DNA from: Firmicutes bacterium UBA6648
GTDB taxonomy: Bacteria > Bacillota > Clostridia > Peptostreptococcales > Anaerovoracaceae
Length of the DNA: 6,731 nt
Direction of reading: 5' to 3'
Assembly (NCBI GenBank): GCA_002455605.1
Contig: DKLE01000150.1
Span: 1-6,731, forward strand
Below, one piece after another: positions 1 to 5,598 of this stretch. The notes beneath the pieces are model-generated. The model made no database searches and was not told the DNA's origin. It saw nothing but the letters and a program-made list of their open reading frames with translations. Position numbers and translations under genes: made by a program. Each line of letters begins with the position of its first letter. The stretch's first letter is position 1.

Positions 1-123
1 ATGTTTTGGTGCTCTTTTATATACAGCTAATGTAGCGAGAATAATCCCCAGAGCAATAAGTATTCCATACCATCTTATATCTATATTAAAAATTGTAAAT
101 GCAATCGGATTTGGAATAGGCAT
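1..123 (-). CDS. lgt: Prolipoprotein diacylglyceryl transferase, N-terminal fragment cut by the window edge
   Basis: This is the first 41 codons of a gene that runs off the left edge. The translation begins MPIPNPIAFTIF and continues through DIRWYGILIALGIILA. The NPIAF segment, the (I/S)RWYG(I/L) motif and the first membrane helix are typical of the start of Lgt. That membrane enzyme transfers diacylglycerol from phosphatidylglycerol to the lipobox cysteine of prolipoproteins. The ATG is preceded by a strong Shine-Dalgarno sequence (AAGGAGG core, positions 128-137) at normal spacing, which fixes the start. The catalytic region lies outside the window, so function is inferred from the N-terminus alone. 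The gene is downstream of a lipoprotein gene on the same strand, separated from it by an intrinsic terminator. I could not assign a promoter: TTGACA at 155-160 has no -10 at the right distance. Confidence 0.88.
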   Translation of the reverse strand, partial: MPIPNPIAFTIFNIDIRWYGILIALGIILATLAVYKRAPKH

Positions 124-233
124 CTAACTTCCTCCTTATATTTATTATTAAAAGTGTCAAAACTTATTAATCGATGCTACTATTTTTCTTTGAATGATAA
201 AGTAATAGCTCCCACTAATTCTATATTATATAC

Positions 234-263
234 AAAAAGGTGCAGCATCCGCTACACCTTTTT
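234..263 (-). terminator. Intrinsic terminator after the lipoprotein gene
   Basis: A 9-bp perfect stem, AAAAAGGTG with CACCTTTTT, is followed by one C/A mismatch and a further 3-bp AGC/GCT stem around a 4-base loop. It lies about 70 bases past the lipoprotein stop codon. Read on the minus strand, the stem ends in a run of five T. The same T run exists on the plus strand, so it could work in both directions, but no plus-strand gene points into it. It separates lipoprotein transcription from lgt. Confidence 0.85.
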
Positions 264-331
264 ACATACTTCCCTATAAAAATTTATTTTAGCTTATAAA
301 CTGCTTTTTCGTAATGATAAACTTTGTATTC

Positions 332-856
332 CTAAGGAATGTATTTTTCAAGAATAAGCTCAATTTGATCGCCCATAATGTAAATATTATATAATTTATG
401 TTCTGCATAATCCGGATTTTTTTCACCGCCGTACTCTTCCACATCTTTTTTATATGCTTCTGCAAATTGTTCTGCAGTCATAATCTGCGGTAAGCTTGTG
501 CCTCCCGATAAGAAGGTGCACCTTGCTTCCGGTGCTAATACCGAGGATAAGCTATAGTTTTTGTCTTCAATGTAAAACCCATTTGGTTGATCCGGATCTT
601 CCACGTATTCCTTGGCTTCAATGTTAACAACTATCGAGTCGTCTTCTCCTTCAGAAAGCTGAATACTTCCAAAAACATGCTCGGCCCCGTCACGCAGTAA
701 TTGCTTAACGTAATCTTCCTCTAAATATTGTACTGTGATGTCCGGCTCATCAACGGTAGATCCACTTTGATTCTTGTCACCACAGCCCGGTAATAACAGT
801 ACAAAAGCTAACACAAAAAACAATCCAACACACAAAATAGTTTTAGTTGTCTTCAT
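332..856 (-). CDS. Predicted lipoprotein of unknown function
   Basis: A 174-residue exported lipoprotein. It starts MKTTKTILCVG, followed by a hydrophobic stretch (residues 7-23) and the lipobox LLPGC with the lipidated Cys at residue 25. The mature part begins GDKNQSGSTVDEP, a polar linker typical of Gram-positive lipoproteins. The rest is acidic, with one further Cys at 113 and no motif I recognise. I placed the start at the ATG at 856 rather than eight codons upstream at 880, because AAGGGG sits about 7 bases before it and the extra residues would only lengthen the signal peptide. It should be anchored to the outer face of the cell membrane. It is flanked by terminators on both sides, so it is probably transcribed alone. 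The next gene downstream is lgt, the enzyme that would lipidate it, although the terminator argues against simple co-transcription. Function is unknown. Confidence 0.85.
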   Translation of the reverse strand: MKTTKTILCVGLFFVLAFVLLLPGCGDKNQSGSTVDEPDITVQYLEEDYVKQLLRDGAEHVFGSIQLSEGEDDSIVVNIEAKEYVEDPDQPNGFYIEDKNYSLSSVLAPEARCTFLSGGTSLPQIMTAEQFAEAYKKDVEEYGGEKNPDYAEHKLYNIYIMGDQIELILEKYIP

Positions 857-968
857 TTTTAATCCCCTTCTTTTTAGCAATCCTATCTTATTAAATATAT
901 TTACCTATTTTATATGATGATATCACAGAACTTCTTATCTTTGTTAGAAAAAAGGTTTTTGTAACAAA

Positions 969-997
969 ACTGTAAGATTTTGCGTGTAATCTATCAA
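969..997 (-). promoter_or_regulatory. Candidate sigma-A-like promoter for the lipoprotein gene
   Basis: On the minus strand, TTGATA (992-997) and TACAGT (969-974) are separated by 17 bases. The -35 matches the consensus well and the -10 only moderately. Initiation would be near 962, giving a leader of roughly 100 bases before the ATG at 856. The -10 lies inside a series of TTACA repeats and is flanked by short inverted repeats (957-969 and 1002-1022), so a regulated promoter is possible. The assignment rests on motif matching only. Confidence 0.35.
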
Positions 998-1018
998 ATT
1001 CTTTTACAAATTTGTTGT

Positions 1019-1057
1019 AAAAAAGCATCTTACAATTATATGATAATTATAAGATGC
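1019..1057 (-). terminator. Intrinsic terminator after abrB
   Basis: A long hairpin spans 1025-1057: 8 bp (GCATCTTA with TAAGATGC), one C/A mismatch, then 5 more bp around a 5-base loop. On the minus strand it is followed directly by TTTTTT (1019-1024). It starts 27 bases past the abrB stop codon. The stem is AU-rich apart from its base, but the length and U-tract make it a good terminator. Confidence 0.85.
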
Positions 1058-1084
1058 CATTTCAATCATTCAAACTTCATTTTA

Positions 1085-1327
1085 CTACAATTCTTTAATT
1101 TTTTTGATGCAATCCTCACAAATATTCTTGTCCTTAATATGCTTAACATTTTTTGCATTGCCGCAAAAAACACAAGCAGGTTCATACTTCTTAAGTAAAA
1201 TGTACTCTCCTTCGACAAATATTTCAATGGGGTCTTTAATCTCTATATTTAGAGTTCTTCTCAGTTCTATAGGTAATACAATACGACCTAGCTCGTCAAC
1301 TTTCCTAACTATACCCGTAGCCTTCAT
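1085..1327 (-). CDS. abrB: AbrB-family transition-state regulator with CxxC...CxxC tail
   Basis: An 80-residue DNA-binding protein. Residues 1-47 form the swapped-hairpin AbrB domain, with the family core GIVRKVDELGRIVLPIELRR (5-24) almost identical to Bacillus AbrB. The C-terminal part differs from Bacillus: it carries Cys52-x2-Cys55 and Cys70-x2-Cys73, a four-cysteine arrangement that could bind a metal, and is of the type found in clostridial AbrB homologues. In B. subtilis, AbrB represses stationary-phase and sporulation genes during growth. A similar role here is inferred from the family. The ATG at 1327 is chosen over one eight codons upstream because a strong AGGAGGAG Shine-Dalgarno sequence precedes it. 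It has its own promoter and terminator, so it is likely monocistronic. Several AbrB paralogues usually exist in one clostridial genome, so the symbol is a family name rather than proof of orthology. Confidence 0.9.
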   Translation of the reverse strand: MKATGIVRKVDELGRIVLPIELRRTLNIEIKDPIEIFVEGEYILLKKYEPACVFCGNAKNVKHIKDKNICEDCIKKIKEL

Positions 1328-1388
1328 TTTCTTCTCCTCCTCTCTATGCAAAGCTCTTCTCTCTTTACATTTTCATATATTCTTCCTA

Positions 1389-1417
1389 ATTTTAACATTC
1401 AAGTTATACAATGTCAA
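1389..1417 (-). promoter_or_regulatory. Sigma-A promoter for abrB
   Basis: On the minus strand, a perfect -35 TTGACA (1412-1417) is followed after 17 bases by the -10 TAAAAT (1389-1394, five of six matches). Transcription would start near 1382, giving a leader of about 55 bases before the AbrB ATG. The promoter lies in the short gap after the upstream minus-strand gene, which shows no clear terminator of its own, so some read-through into abrB is possible. Confidence 0.75.
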
Positions 1418-1443
1418 CTATTTGGAATTAGAATTTATTCCGC

Positions 1444-1770
1444 CTACTTGTCCGTCTTTGCAAGAATATTTTTTAGAGATACCAGTGAATTTACAATTGA
1501 AGATAAAGCAGCAATCGTGCTTTGATTTCCTTTTAATGCCTCTGAGATACTGCTAATTGATTTTGTAACATCGCCTACTGCCAGATCCATATCTTGAGCA
1601 CGGGCAGCAGCAATAGCTGTTATTACCTGCGTGTCTTCTAAAATTTTATTGGTATGTTTAATAGTTGCAATTGAATGCCTTACAAAGCCTATGCAATATA
1701 CCAGCAACACAATAATGCCGGCTCCTATTAAAATTAACCCTAAATCCTTTAAGGTCAATGATATTTCCAA
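1444..1770 (-). CDS. Small membrane-anchored protein, possibly DUF948-like
   Basis: A 108-residue protein of unknown function. Residues about 10-31 form one strongly hydrophobic membrane helix near the N-terminus. It is followed by a polar, Ala/Ser/Ile/Leu-rich region with few Gly or Pro (only Gly66 and Gly81 after the helix) that is predicted helical and may be a coiled coil. This layout resembles DUF948 membrane-anchored proteins, but I see no diagnostic motif. The start is taken as TTG at 1770: GGAGG lies 8 bases upstream of it, whereas the longer alternative GTG at 1785 would place the Shine-Dalgarno sequence inside the coding region. It is divergent from spmA and has its own sigma-A-type promoter. 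Nothing links it directly to sporulation except that position. Confidence 0.75.
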   Translation of the reverse strand: MEISLTLKDLGLILIGAGIIVLLVYCIGFVRHSIATIKHTNKILEDTQVITAIAAARAQDMDLAVGDVTKSISSISEALKGNQSTIAALSSIVNSLVSLKNILAKTDK

Positions 1771-1798
1771 TGCTTTCACCTCCACTCTACGTATGTAT

Positions 1799-1827
1799 AT
1801 TATCTACCCAAATGTGTAAAATTTCAA
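1799..1827 (-). promoter_or_regulatory. Sigma-A promoter for the 108-residue membrane protein
   Basis: On the minus strand, TTGAAA (1822-1827) and GATAAT (1799-1804) each match the consensus at five of six positions and are 17 bases apart. Initiation near 1792 would leave a leader of about 20 bases holding the GGAGG ribosome binding site. It sits in the 103-base gap shared with the divergent spmA gene. Confidence 0.65.
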
Positions 1828-1873
1828 CATTTATTTTAAATTCCTGAATATATAATAACTGAGGTGATGTACA

Positions 1874-2446
1874 TTGATGAACTATATATGGGCCGGAATG
1901 ATCTGCCTGGGATTATTCTTTTCAATTATTAATAATAACCTTTCCGCTTTTACAGACGGACTTTTGAGCAGCTGCAGTGAAGCTGTAGAATTCGTCATAG
2001 GCTTATCGGGCATCATGGCTGTATGGTGCGGCATTATGAAAATAGCAGAAAAATCCGGTCTCATCAACTCTGCGGCCCAGAAGGCCATGCCTCTTATCAA
2101 GTATCTTTTCCCAAAAGAAAAGAATAATGAAACCATAGCCATTATGCTTATGAGTTTCATGGCAAACATTTTCGGAGCGGGTAACAGTGCCACCGTTTTT
2201 TCCTTAAAGGCTATGGAAAGGCTTGATACTGAAAATAAATACAGCGATACAGCAAGCGATACCATGTGTATGTTTCTTGCGCTGAATATGTCAATGATTC
2301 AGCTTGTTCCTATTACTGTAATAAAAATACGATCACAGCTGGGCTCAACAGATTCAGCATCAATCATTGTCCCATCTATCATTGTAGGGCTTGTATCTAT
2401 GATAGCATCCGTCATCGTATGTAAATATTACGAAAGAAAACACTAA
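1874..2446 (+). CDS. spmA: Spore maturation protein A (nucleoside-recognition/Gate domain)
   Basis: A 190-residue polytopic membrane protein, close to the usual SpmA length. Hydrophobic segments lie at about 3-19, 38-56, 86-105, 130-150 and 164-184. The conserved loops are FMANIFGAGNSAT (95-107), followed by a KAMERL segment, and FLALNMSMIQLVP (134-146), as in B. subtilis SpmA (compare FLAVNTSCITLIPTT). SpmA and SpmB are needed for full spore core dehydration and heat resistance. The transported or sensed molecule is not established. The start is TTG at 1874 followed at once by ATG at 1877. GAGGTG (1861-1866) is 7 and 10 bases away respectively. B. subtilis SpmA begins M-V-N, which aligns with TTG-ATG-AAC here, so TTG is kept, but ATG is equally possible. 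It is followed 28 bases later by spmB. Expression in the mother cell is expected from the family, but I could not identify a sporulation-sigma promoter. Confidence 0.93.
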   Translation: MMNYIWAGMICLGLFFSIINNNLSAFTDGLLSSCSEAVEFVIGLSGIMAVWCGIMKIAEKSGLINSAAQKAMPLIKYLFPKEKNNETIAIMLMSFMANIFGAGNSATVFSLKAMERLDTENKYSDTASDTMCMFLALNMSMIQLVPITVIKIRSQLGSTDSASIIVPSIIVGLVSMIASVIVCKYYERKH

Positions 2447-2462
2447 AATTAAGCTTATAGAA

Positions 2463-2474
2463 TGGAGGCCTCCA
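2463..2474 (+). promoter_or_regulatory. spmB ribosome binding site inside a perfect palindrome
   Basis: TGGAGGCCTCCA is a 12-base perfect palindrome ending one base before the spmB ATG. Its left half is the GGAGG Shine-Dalgarno core (2464-2468), 6 bases from the start codon. The right half is complementary to the Shine-Dalgarno core, but with no loop it cannot fold tightly on itself in one RNA. It could pair with other copies or be a protein-binding site. Confidence 0.6.
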
Positions 2475-3002
2475 ATGTCGCAAATTTTAAGTACTATTTC
2501 CTATTTTTTTATCCCAGGTATACTCAGCCTAGTAATCATCTATGGATTATGCAAGCATGTATCTATCTATGACTGCTTTATTGAGGGAGCAAAGGATGGA
2601 TTGAAATCTGCAGTAGAAATTATGCCATTTATCATTGCTATTTTTATTGGGATTGAAGCTTTAGTTTCTTCAGGGGCTATGAAATTTTTTGAATCAATTT
2701 TAGGTCCTATATTCTCCTTTTTACACATACCCAAAGAGCTGATTTCTCTTATACTCCTCCGGCCTGTATCCGGCAGCGGCTCATTGGTTCTGATGGAACG
2801 CATTATGTCCGATAACGGTGTTGACACCTATATCGGTGAATGCTCTGCCATCATGGTGGGAACCTGTGAAACCATATTTTACGTTTTAGCTCTTTATTTT
2901 GGGGTTACTGCTGTAAAAAAAATGCGACACGCCTTCATAGCAGGTTTAATCGGATATATAGTAAGTGTCCTGGCTTCTGTGTATCTATGCAAATTCATTT
3001 AA
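2475..3002 (+). CDS. spmB: Spore maturation protein B (nucleoside-recognition/Gate domain)
   Basis: A 175-residue membrane protein and the partner of SpmA. Hydrophobic segments lie at about 6-24, 48-64, 74-95, 122-145 and 152-171. Family landmarks are the DGLKSAVEIMPF region (41-52), the RPVSGSGS loop (96-103) followed by the acidic segment around Glu109, and GTCETIFYV (129-137). The RP-SGSGS and ETIFYV motifs are strongly characteristic of SpmB. Together with SpmA it acts in a sporangial membrane during late sporulation to support core dehydration. That role is known from B. subtilis and is inferred here. It is co-directional with spmA 28 bases upstream and clearly in the same transcript, which ends at the hairpin shared with trmN6. 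Confidence 0.94.
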   Translation: MSQILSTISYFFIPGILSLVIIYGLCKHVSIYDCFIEGAKDGLKSAVEIMPFIIAIFIGIEALVSSGAMKFFESILGPIFSFLHIPKELISLILLRPVSGSGSLVLMERIMSDNGVDTYIGECSAIMVGTCETIFYVLALYFGVTAVKKMRHAFIAGLIGYIVSVLASVYLCKFI

Positions 3003-3035
3003 CTGCATATGGTTTAATATACCTGTAAACAGAAA

Positions 3036-3073
3036 AAATATTCTGCCGGCTTCTCCATTTCGGCAGAATATTT
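3036..3073. terminator. Bidirectional terminator between spmB and trmN6
   Basis: A perfect 13-bp stem (3036-3048 with 3061-3073; core ATTCTGCCG/CGGCAGAAT) encloses a 12-base loop. On the minus strand it is followed by a six-T run, giving a strong terminator for the tmk-holB-ricT-trmN6 operon, whose last stop codon is only 6 bases away. On the plus strand the downstream tract is T-rich but interrupted, so termination of spmAB is probably weaker. Confidence 0.88.
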
Positions 3074-3078
3074 ATTGT

Positions 3079-3846
3079 CTATCTTTCATAAATTTTCAGT
3101 AATTCTTCCGTATAACCATTTCCGGCTTCTTCATACACATATAAAGGTTCCAGCATTCTTAATTCAGGTCTGCCGAATTTAACACACCGCACCAACAGGA
3201 TATTAGGCTTTGAACTCCTGTCAGGTGATATAAACCGCAATTCTTTTGGTTCTATTTTATATCTGCGGCACGCCTGGCAAATATCAACCAGCCTGCTGGG
3301 TCTATGAACCATAAACAGTTCTCCCTTGTCCCTCAGAAGTGCTGCCGATATTTTAATAAAATCATCCAAGTCCGCAGTGCTTTCATGTCTGGCAATCCTC
3401 TTGGCAGGATTCTCATTTATCATTCCAGATCCGCCAATCATATACGGCGGATTCGTCGTCACCAAATCAAAAGAGCCTTTTAAATCAGGAAATTCTTTTT
3501 CCAATCCGGATACATCACAATTTATTGCAGTAATTTTATCCTTCAGCTTATTCATCTCAATATTTCTTAAAATTCTTTCGTAAGAATCTTTTTGTATCTC
3601 AACCGCATAGATATTGTCTAATGCGGTTTTATGACTCAATATAAGAGGTATGATTCCGGTTCCAGTACCCAAGTCTATGGCTTTCTTAAATCGGCTGTTG
3701 TTCTTTTCAATGGCCCTGGCCGCAAAATCCGCAAGGATTACTGCATCTACCCCATAACAAAACTCTTCCGGCTTCTGAATAAGCTTCAGTGCACCGAACC
3801 CGATTTCATCCAGTCGCTCTCCCTGCTTCAGTAAGTTGTCCTCCAT
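3079..3846 (-). CDS. trmN6: tRNA1(Val) (adenine(37)-N6)-methyltransferase, YabB/TrmN6 family
   Basis: A 255-residue SAM-dependent class I methyltransferase. Motif I is DLGTGTGIIPL (58-68), which binds SAM. The acidic residue after strand 2 is Glu83 in AVEIQ. The catalytic NPPY motif is at 132-135, as in enzymes that methylate exocyclic amino groups. The N-terminal YGVDAVILADF (31-41) matches the family signature. In E. coli the TrmN6 homologue makes m6A37 in tRNA1(Val). In B. subtilis the gene is yabB, in the same neighbourhood as here, and its tRNA substrate in this organism is inferred. The ATG at 3846 is 7 bases after the ricT stop, and its Shine-Dalgarno AAGGAG is formed by the last two codons of ricT. 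It is the last gene of the operon. B. subtilis has yabA between ricT and this gene, but that is absent here. Confidence 0.9.
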   Translation of the reverse strand: MEDNLLKQGERLDEIGFGALKLIQKPEEFCYGVDAVILADFAARAIEKNNSRFKKAIDLGTGTGIIPLILSHKTALDNIYAVEIQKDSYERILRNIEMNKLKDKITAINCDVSGLEKEFPDLKGSFDLVTTNPPYMIGGSGMINENPAKRIARHESTADLDDFIKISAALLRDKGELFMVHRPSRLVDICQACRRYKIEPKELRFISPDRSSKPNILLVRCVKFGRPELRMLEPLYVYEEAGNGYTEELLKIYER

Positions 3847-3853
3847 AGAAAAA

Positions 3854-4777
3854 TTACTCCTTCAGCAAATTCTTGATTTCATCTAAAAGTTCTTCATCCA
3901 GCTCCTCTAAGATATCCTTATTGCTTTCCTTCTTGCGATGACTTTCCATTCTCTTAATTTGCTCTTTCTTATAAGTATAAAAGTCTACGCTAAGCTTTTC
4001 CGGTTTATCATCCGTCTTTTCCTCCAGAACCAAGCGCACTTTTATTTTATTTTCCAGTATATTAGAATCAAATACAATGCCTATGCCGTCTTCTGTTTTT
4101 ATTCTTTCACCCATTTCAGGCATTCCTTTTCTTAGCTCCATATAAACATCGTTTTCGTATTTTAAACAGCACATCAGTCTGCCGCATATTCCCGAGATTT
4201 TCGTAGGGTTCAGAGACAAATTCTGTACTTTTGCCATCTTAATGGACACCGGTTCAAACTCCGGCAGCCAAGTATGACAGCATAATCCTCTTCCGCAGCT
4301 TCCTATACCTCCTACCATTTTGGCTTCATCTCTTACACCAATCTGTCTCAGCTCTATTCTCATTTTGAATACACCGGCCAAGTCTTTAACTAATTCTCTA
4401 AAGTCTACTCTGCCGTCTGCGGTAAAATAAAAAATAATCTTACTATTATCAAAGGTATATTCTACATCTATCAACTTCATTTCCAGCTTATGCTTGTCTA
4501 CTTTTTCTTGACAAAGCATAATGGCTCTTTCTTTCTTTTTTAAATTTTCTATATGCTGTTCTGTATCCTGATCATTTGCAATCCGTATAATTTTTTTCAG
4601 CGGGGCCACAATTTCTTTCTCGCTTACAGATTTTATATCTGAAGTAACAGTTCCATACTCCATACCGCGAGCAGTTTCAACTATTACATTGGTGTCCTGT
4701 TTCACGTCTAAATCACCAGGATCAAAGTAATATACTTTTCCCGCTTTTTTAAAACGTACTCCTGCTACTTTTACCAT
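3854..4777 (-). CDS. ricT: RicT/YaaT, PSP1-domain Fe-S regulatory protein
   Basis: A 307-residue cytoplasmic protein. Residues 1 to about 140 contain the PSP1 domain: it begins VKVAGVRFKKAGKVYYF and includes the conserved VVETARGMEYG-type segment at 31-42. The cysteine-rich core reads IGSCGRGLCC (158-167) and GICGRLMCC (196-204), giving Cys161, 166, 167, 198, 203 and 204. In B. subtilis, RicT with RicA and RicF forms a complex carrying two [4Fe-4S] clusters that promotes RNase Y-dependent mRNA maturation and affects sporulation, competence and biofilms. All cluster-type cysteines are present here, so an Fe-S role is likely. The C-terminus (about 273-307) is a Lys/Glu-rich helix. The ATG follows holB by 3 bases, and its Shine-Dalgarno TGGAGGA is built from the final Gly-Gly codons of holB. 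RicA and RicF must be encoded elsewhere. Confidence 0.93.
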   Translation of the reverse strand: MVKVAGVRFKKAGKVYYFDPGDLDVKQDTNVIVETARGMEYGTVTSDIKSVSEKEIVAPLKKIIRIANDQDTEQHIENLKKKERAIMLCQEKVDKHKLEMKLIDVEYTFDNSKIIFYFTADGRVDFRELVKDLAGVFKMRIELRQIGVRDEAKMVGGIGSCGRGLCCHTWLPEFEPVSIKMAKVQNLSLNPTKISGICGRLMCCLKYENDVYMELRKGMPEMGERIKTEDGIGIVFDSNILENKIKVRLVLEEKTDDKPEKLSVDFYTYKKEQIKRMESHRKKESNKDILEELDEELLDEIKNLLKE

Positions 4778-4780
4778 TAT

Positions 4781-5596
4781 TTATCCTCCAATTTTTATGA
4801 TTAAATTTTTCATAGCATAGCCTATATTGATTCCTCGCTGCAAGTCTCTTCTTGCTTCCTCAATCAGCTCCACAGCTCGATAAATATAATCCTTTGTATA
4901 ATTTCGGCTTTCCTTTGTATTTATTATTGACAAATCTCTATAGGTTAGTTCCATAGAGTCCAGCAGTTTCATAGCACTATCCTTATCACCGGCAATTTCA
5001 GCAAGCTTTCCTTTTAAAGAATAAAAAGGTTCTTTATTCAGAAGCATCTTAACCAGAAGCTGTGCCTGCTCTTTAATCTCACCATACTCTACCGTTTCAA
5101 AGGGATTCACCCTAAATACCACGCAACGGGACAAAATAGTAGGAACCAAATTTTCTATATTGTCACACAGCAGTATAATAATTGTCCCTTGAGGAGGCTC
5201 CTCTAAGGTCTTAAGTAATCGATTCTGTGCTCTGATAGTCATAGTATCTGCATGATTTATGATAGCTATATTTCGATTTCCGAAAAAAGGCTTTTTAGAA
5301 AGCTTCACCTGCAGTTCTTCTACAGCCTCATCTTTTATACTTTTTCCATCCCACTCAAGACTTATAATATCTTCATGATTTCCATGGTTGATTTTATGGC
5401 ATATAGTACACTCTTCACAGCCATCACCCTTATCTTCTTGGCAAAGAATAGCTTTCACAAAGCACTCCGCCAGCAGACTCTTATCCACACAAGAGTCGCC
5501 TTCAAATATATAGGCATGAAATAGCTTTTCTGAAGCTGCCAGATATTTTAATCTTTCTATAAGTCTATCATTGCCATCTATTTCTTTTAAAATCAT
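4781..5596 (-). CDS. holB: DNA polymerase III delta-prime subunit (clamp loader)
   Basis: A 271-residue AAA+ protein, somewhat shorter than the roughly 330-residue proteins of model species. Visible family features are HAYIFEG (27-33), the zinc-binding cysteines C52-x7-C60-x2-C63-x2-C66, the segment RNIAIINHAD (108-117) at the Walker B position, the very conserved NRLLKTLEEPP (125-135), and SRC (156-158), which supplies the arginine finger. The P-loop position reads GDSCVDKS (33-40): the second glycine is Asp, although Lys39 and Ser40 remain. Walker B lacks the usual acidic pair. ATP binding by this subunit is therefore doubtful, as for E. coli delta prime, which does not hydrolyse ATP. It acts in the clamp loader that places the beta clamp on primed DNA. 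It starts 2 bases after the tmk stop, with its Shine-Dalgarno GGAG within the last codons of tmk, and sits directly before ricT. Confidence 0.92.
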   Translation of the reverse strand: MILKEIDGNDRLIERLKYLAASEKLFHAYIFEGDSCVDKSLLAECFVKAILCQEDKGDGCEECTICHKINHGNHEDIISLEWDGKSIKDEAVEELQVKLSKKPFFGNRNIAIINHADTMTIRAQNRLLKTLEEPPQGTIIILLCDNIENLVPTILSRCVVFRVNPFETVEYGEIKEQAQLLVKMLLNKEPFYSLKGKLAEIAGDKDSAMKLLDSMELTYRDLSIINTKESRNYTKDYIYRAVELIEEARRDLQRGINIGYAMKNLIIKIGG

Positions 5597-5598
5597 TT

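Noticed and set aside
155..160. TTGACA as -35 of an lgt promoter
   Set aside because: No -10-like hexamer lies 15-19 bases downstream; that distance falls on the ribosome binding site.
980..1198. Plus-strand open frame of 72 codons
   Set aside because: It overlaps the abrB terminator hairpin and the end of abrB in antisense, has no ribosome binding site and shows AT-biased low-complexity residues; a shadow.
1424..1441. GGAAT/ATTCC inverted repeat as terminator of the 108-residue protein gene
   Set aside because: Only 5 bp, and no T-run follows on the minus strand.
1104..1556. Plus-strand open frame of 150 codons
   Set aside because: Antisense across abrB, its promoter and the next gene; no ribosome binding site or recognisable motif, while the minus-strand genes are well supported.
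1846..1856. TATAAT as the spmA promoter
   Set aside because: The start site would fall at about 1863, inside the GAGGTG ribosome binding site, and no matching -35 is present.
1882..2265. Minus-strand open frame of 127 codons
   Set aside because: Entirely antisense to spmA, whose family motifs are clear; its hydrophobicity just mirrors the membrane-protein codons.
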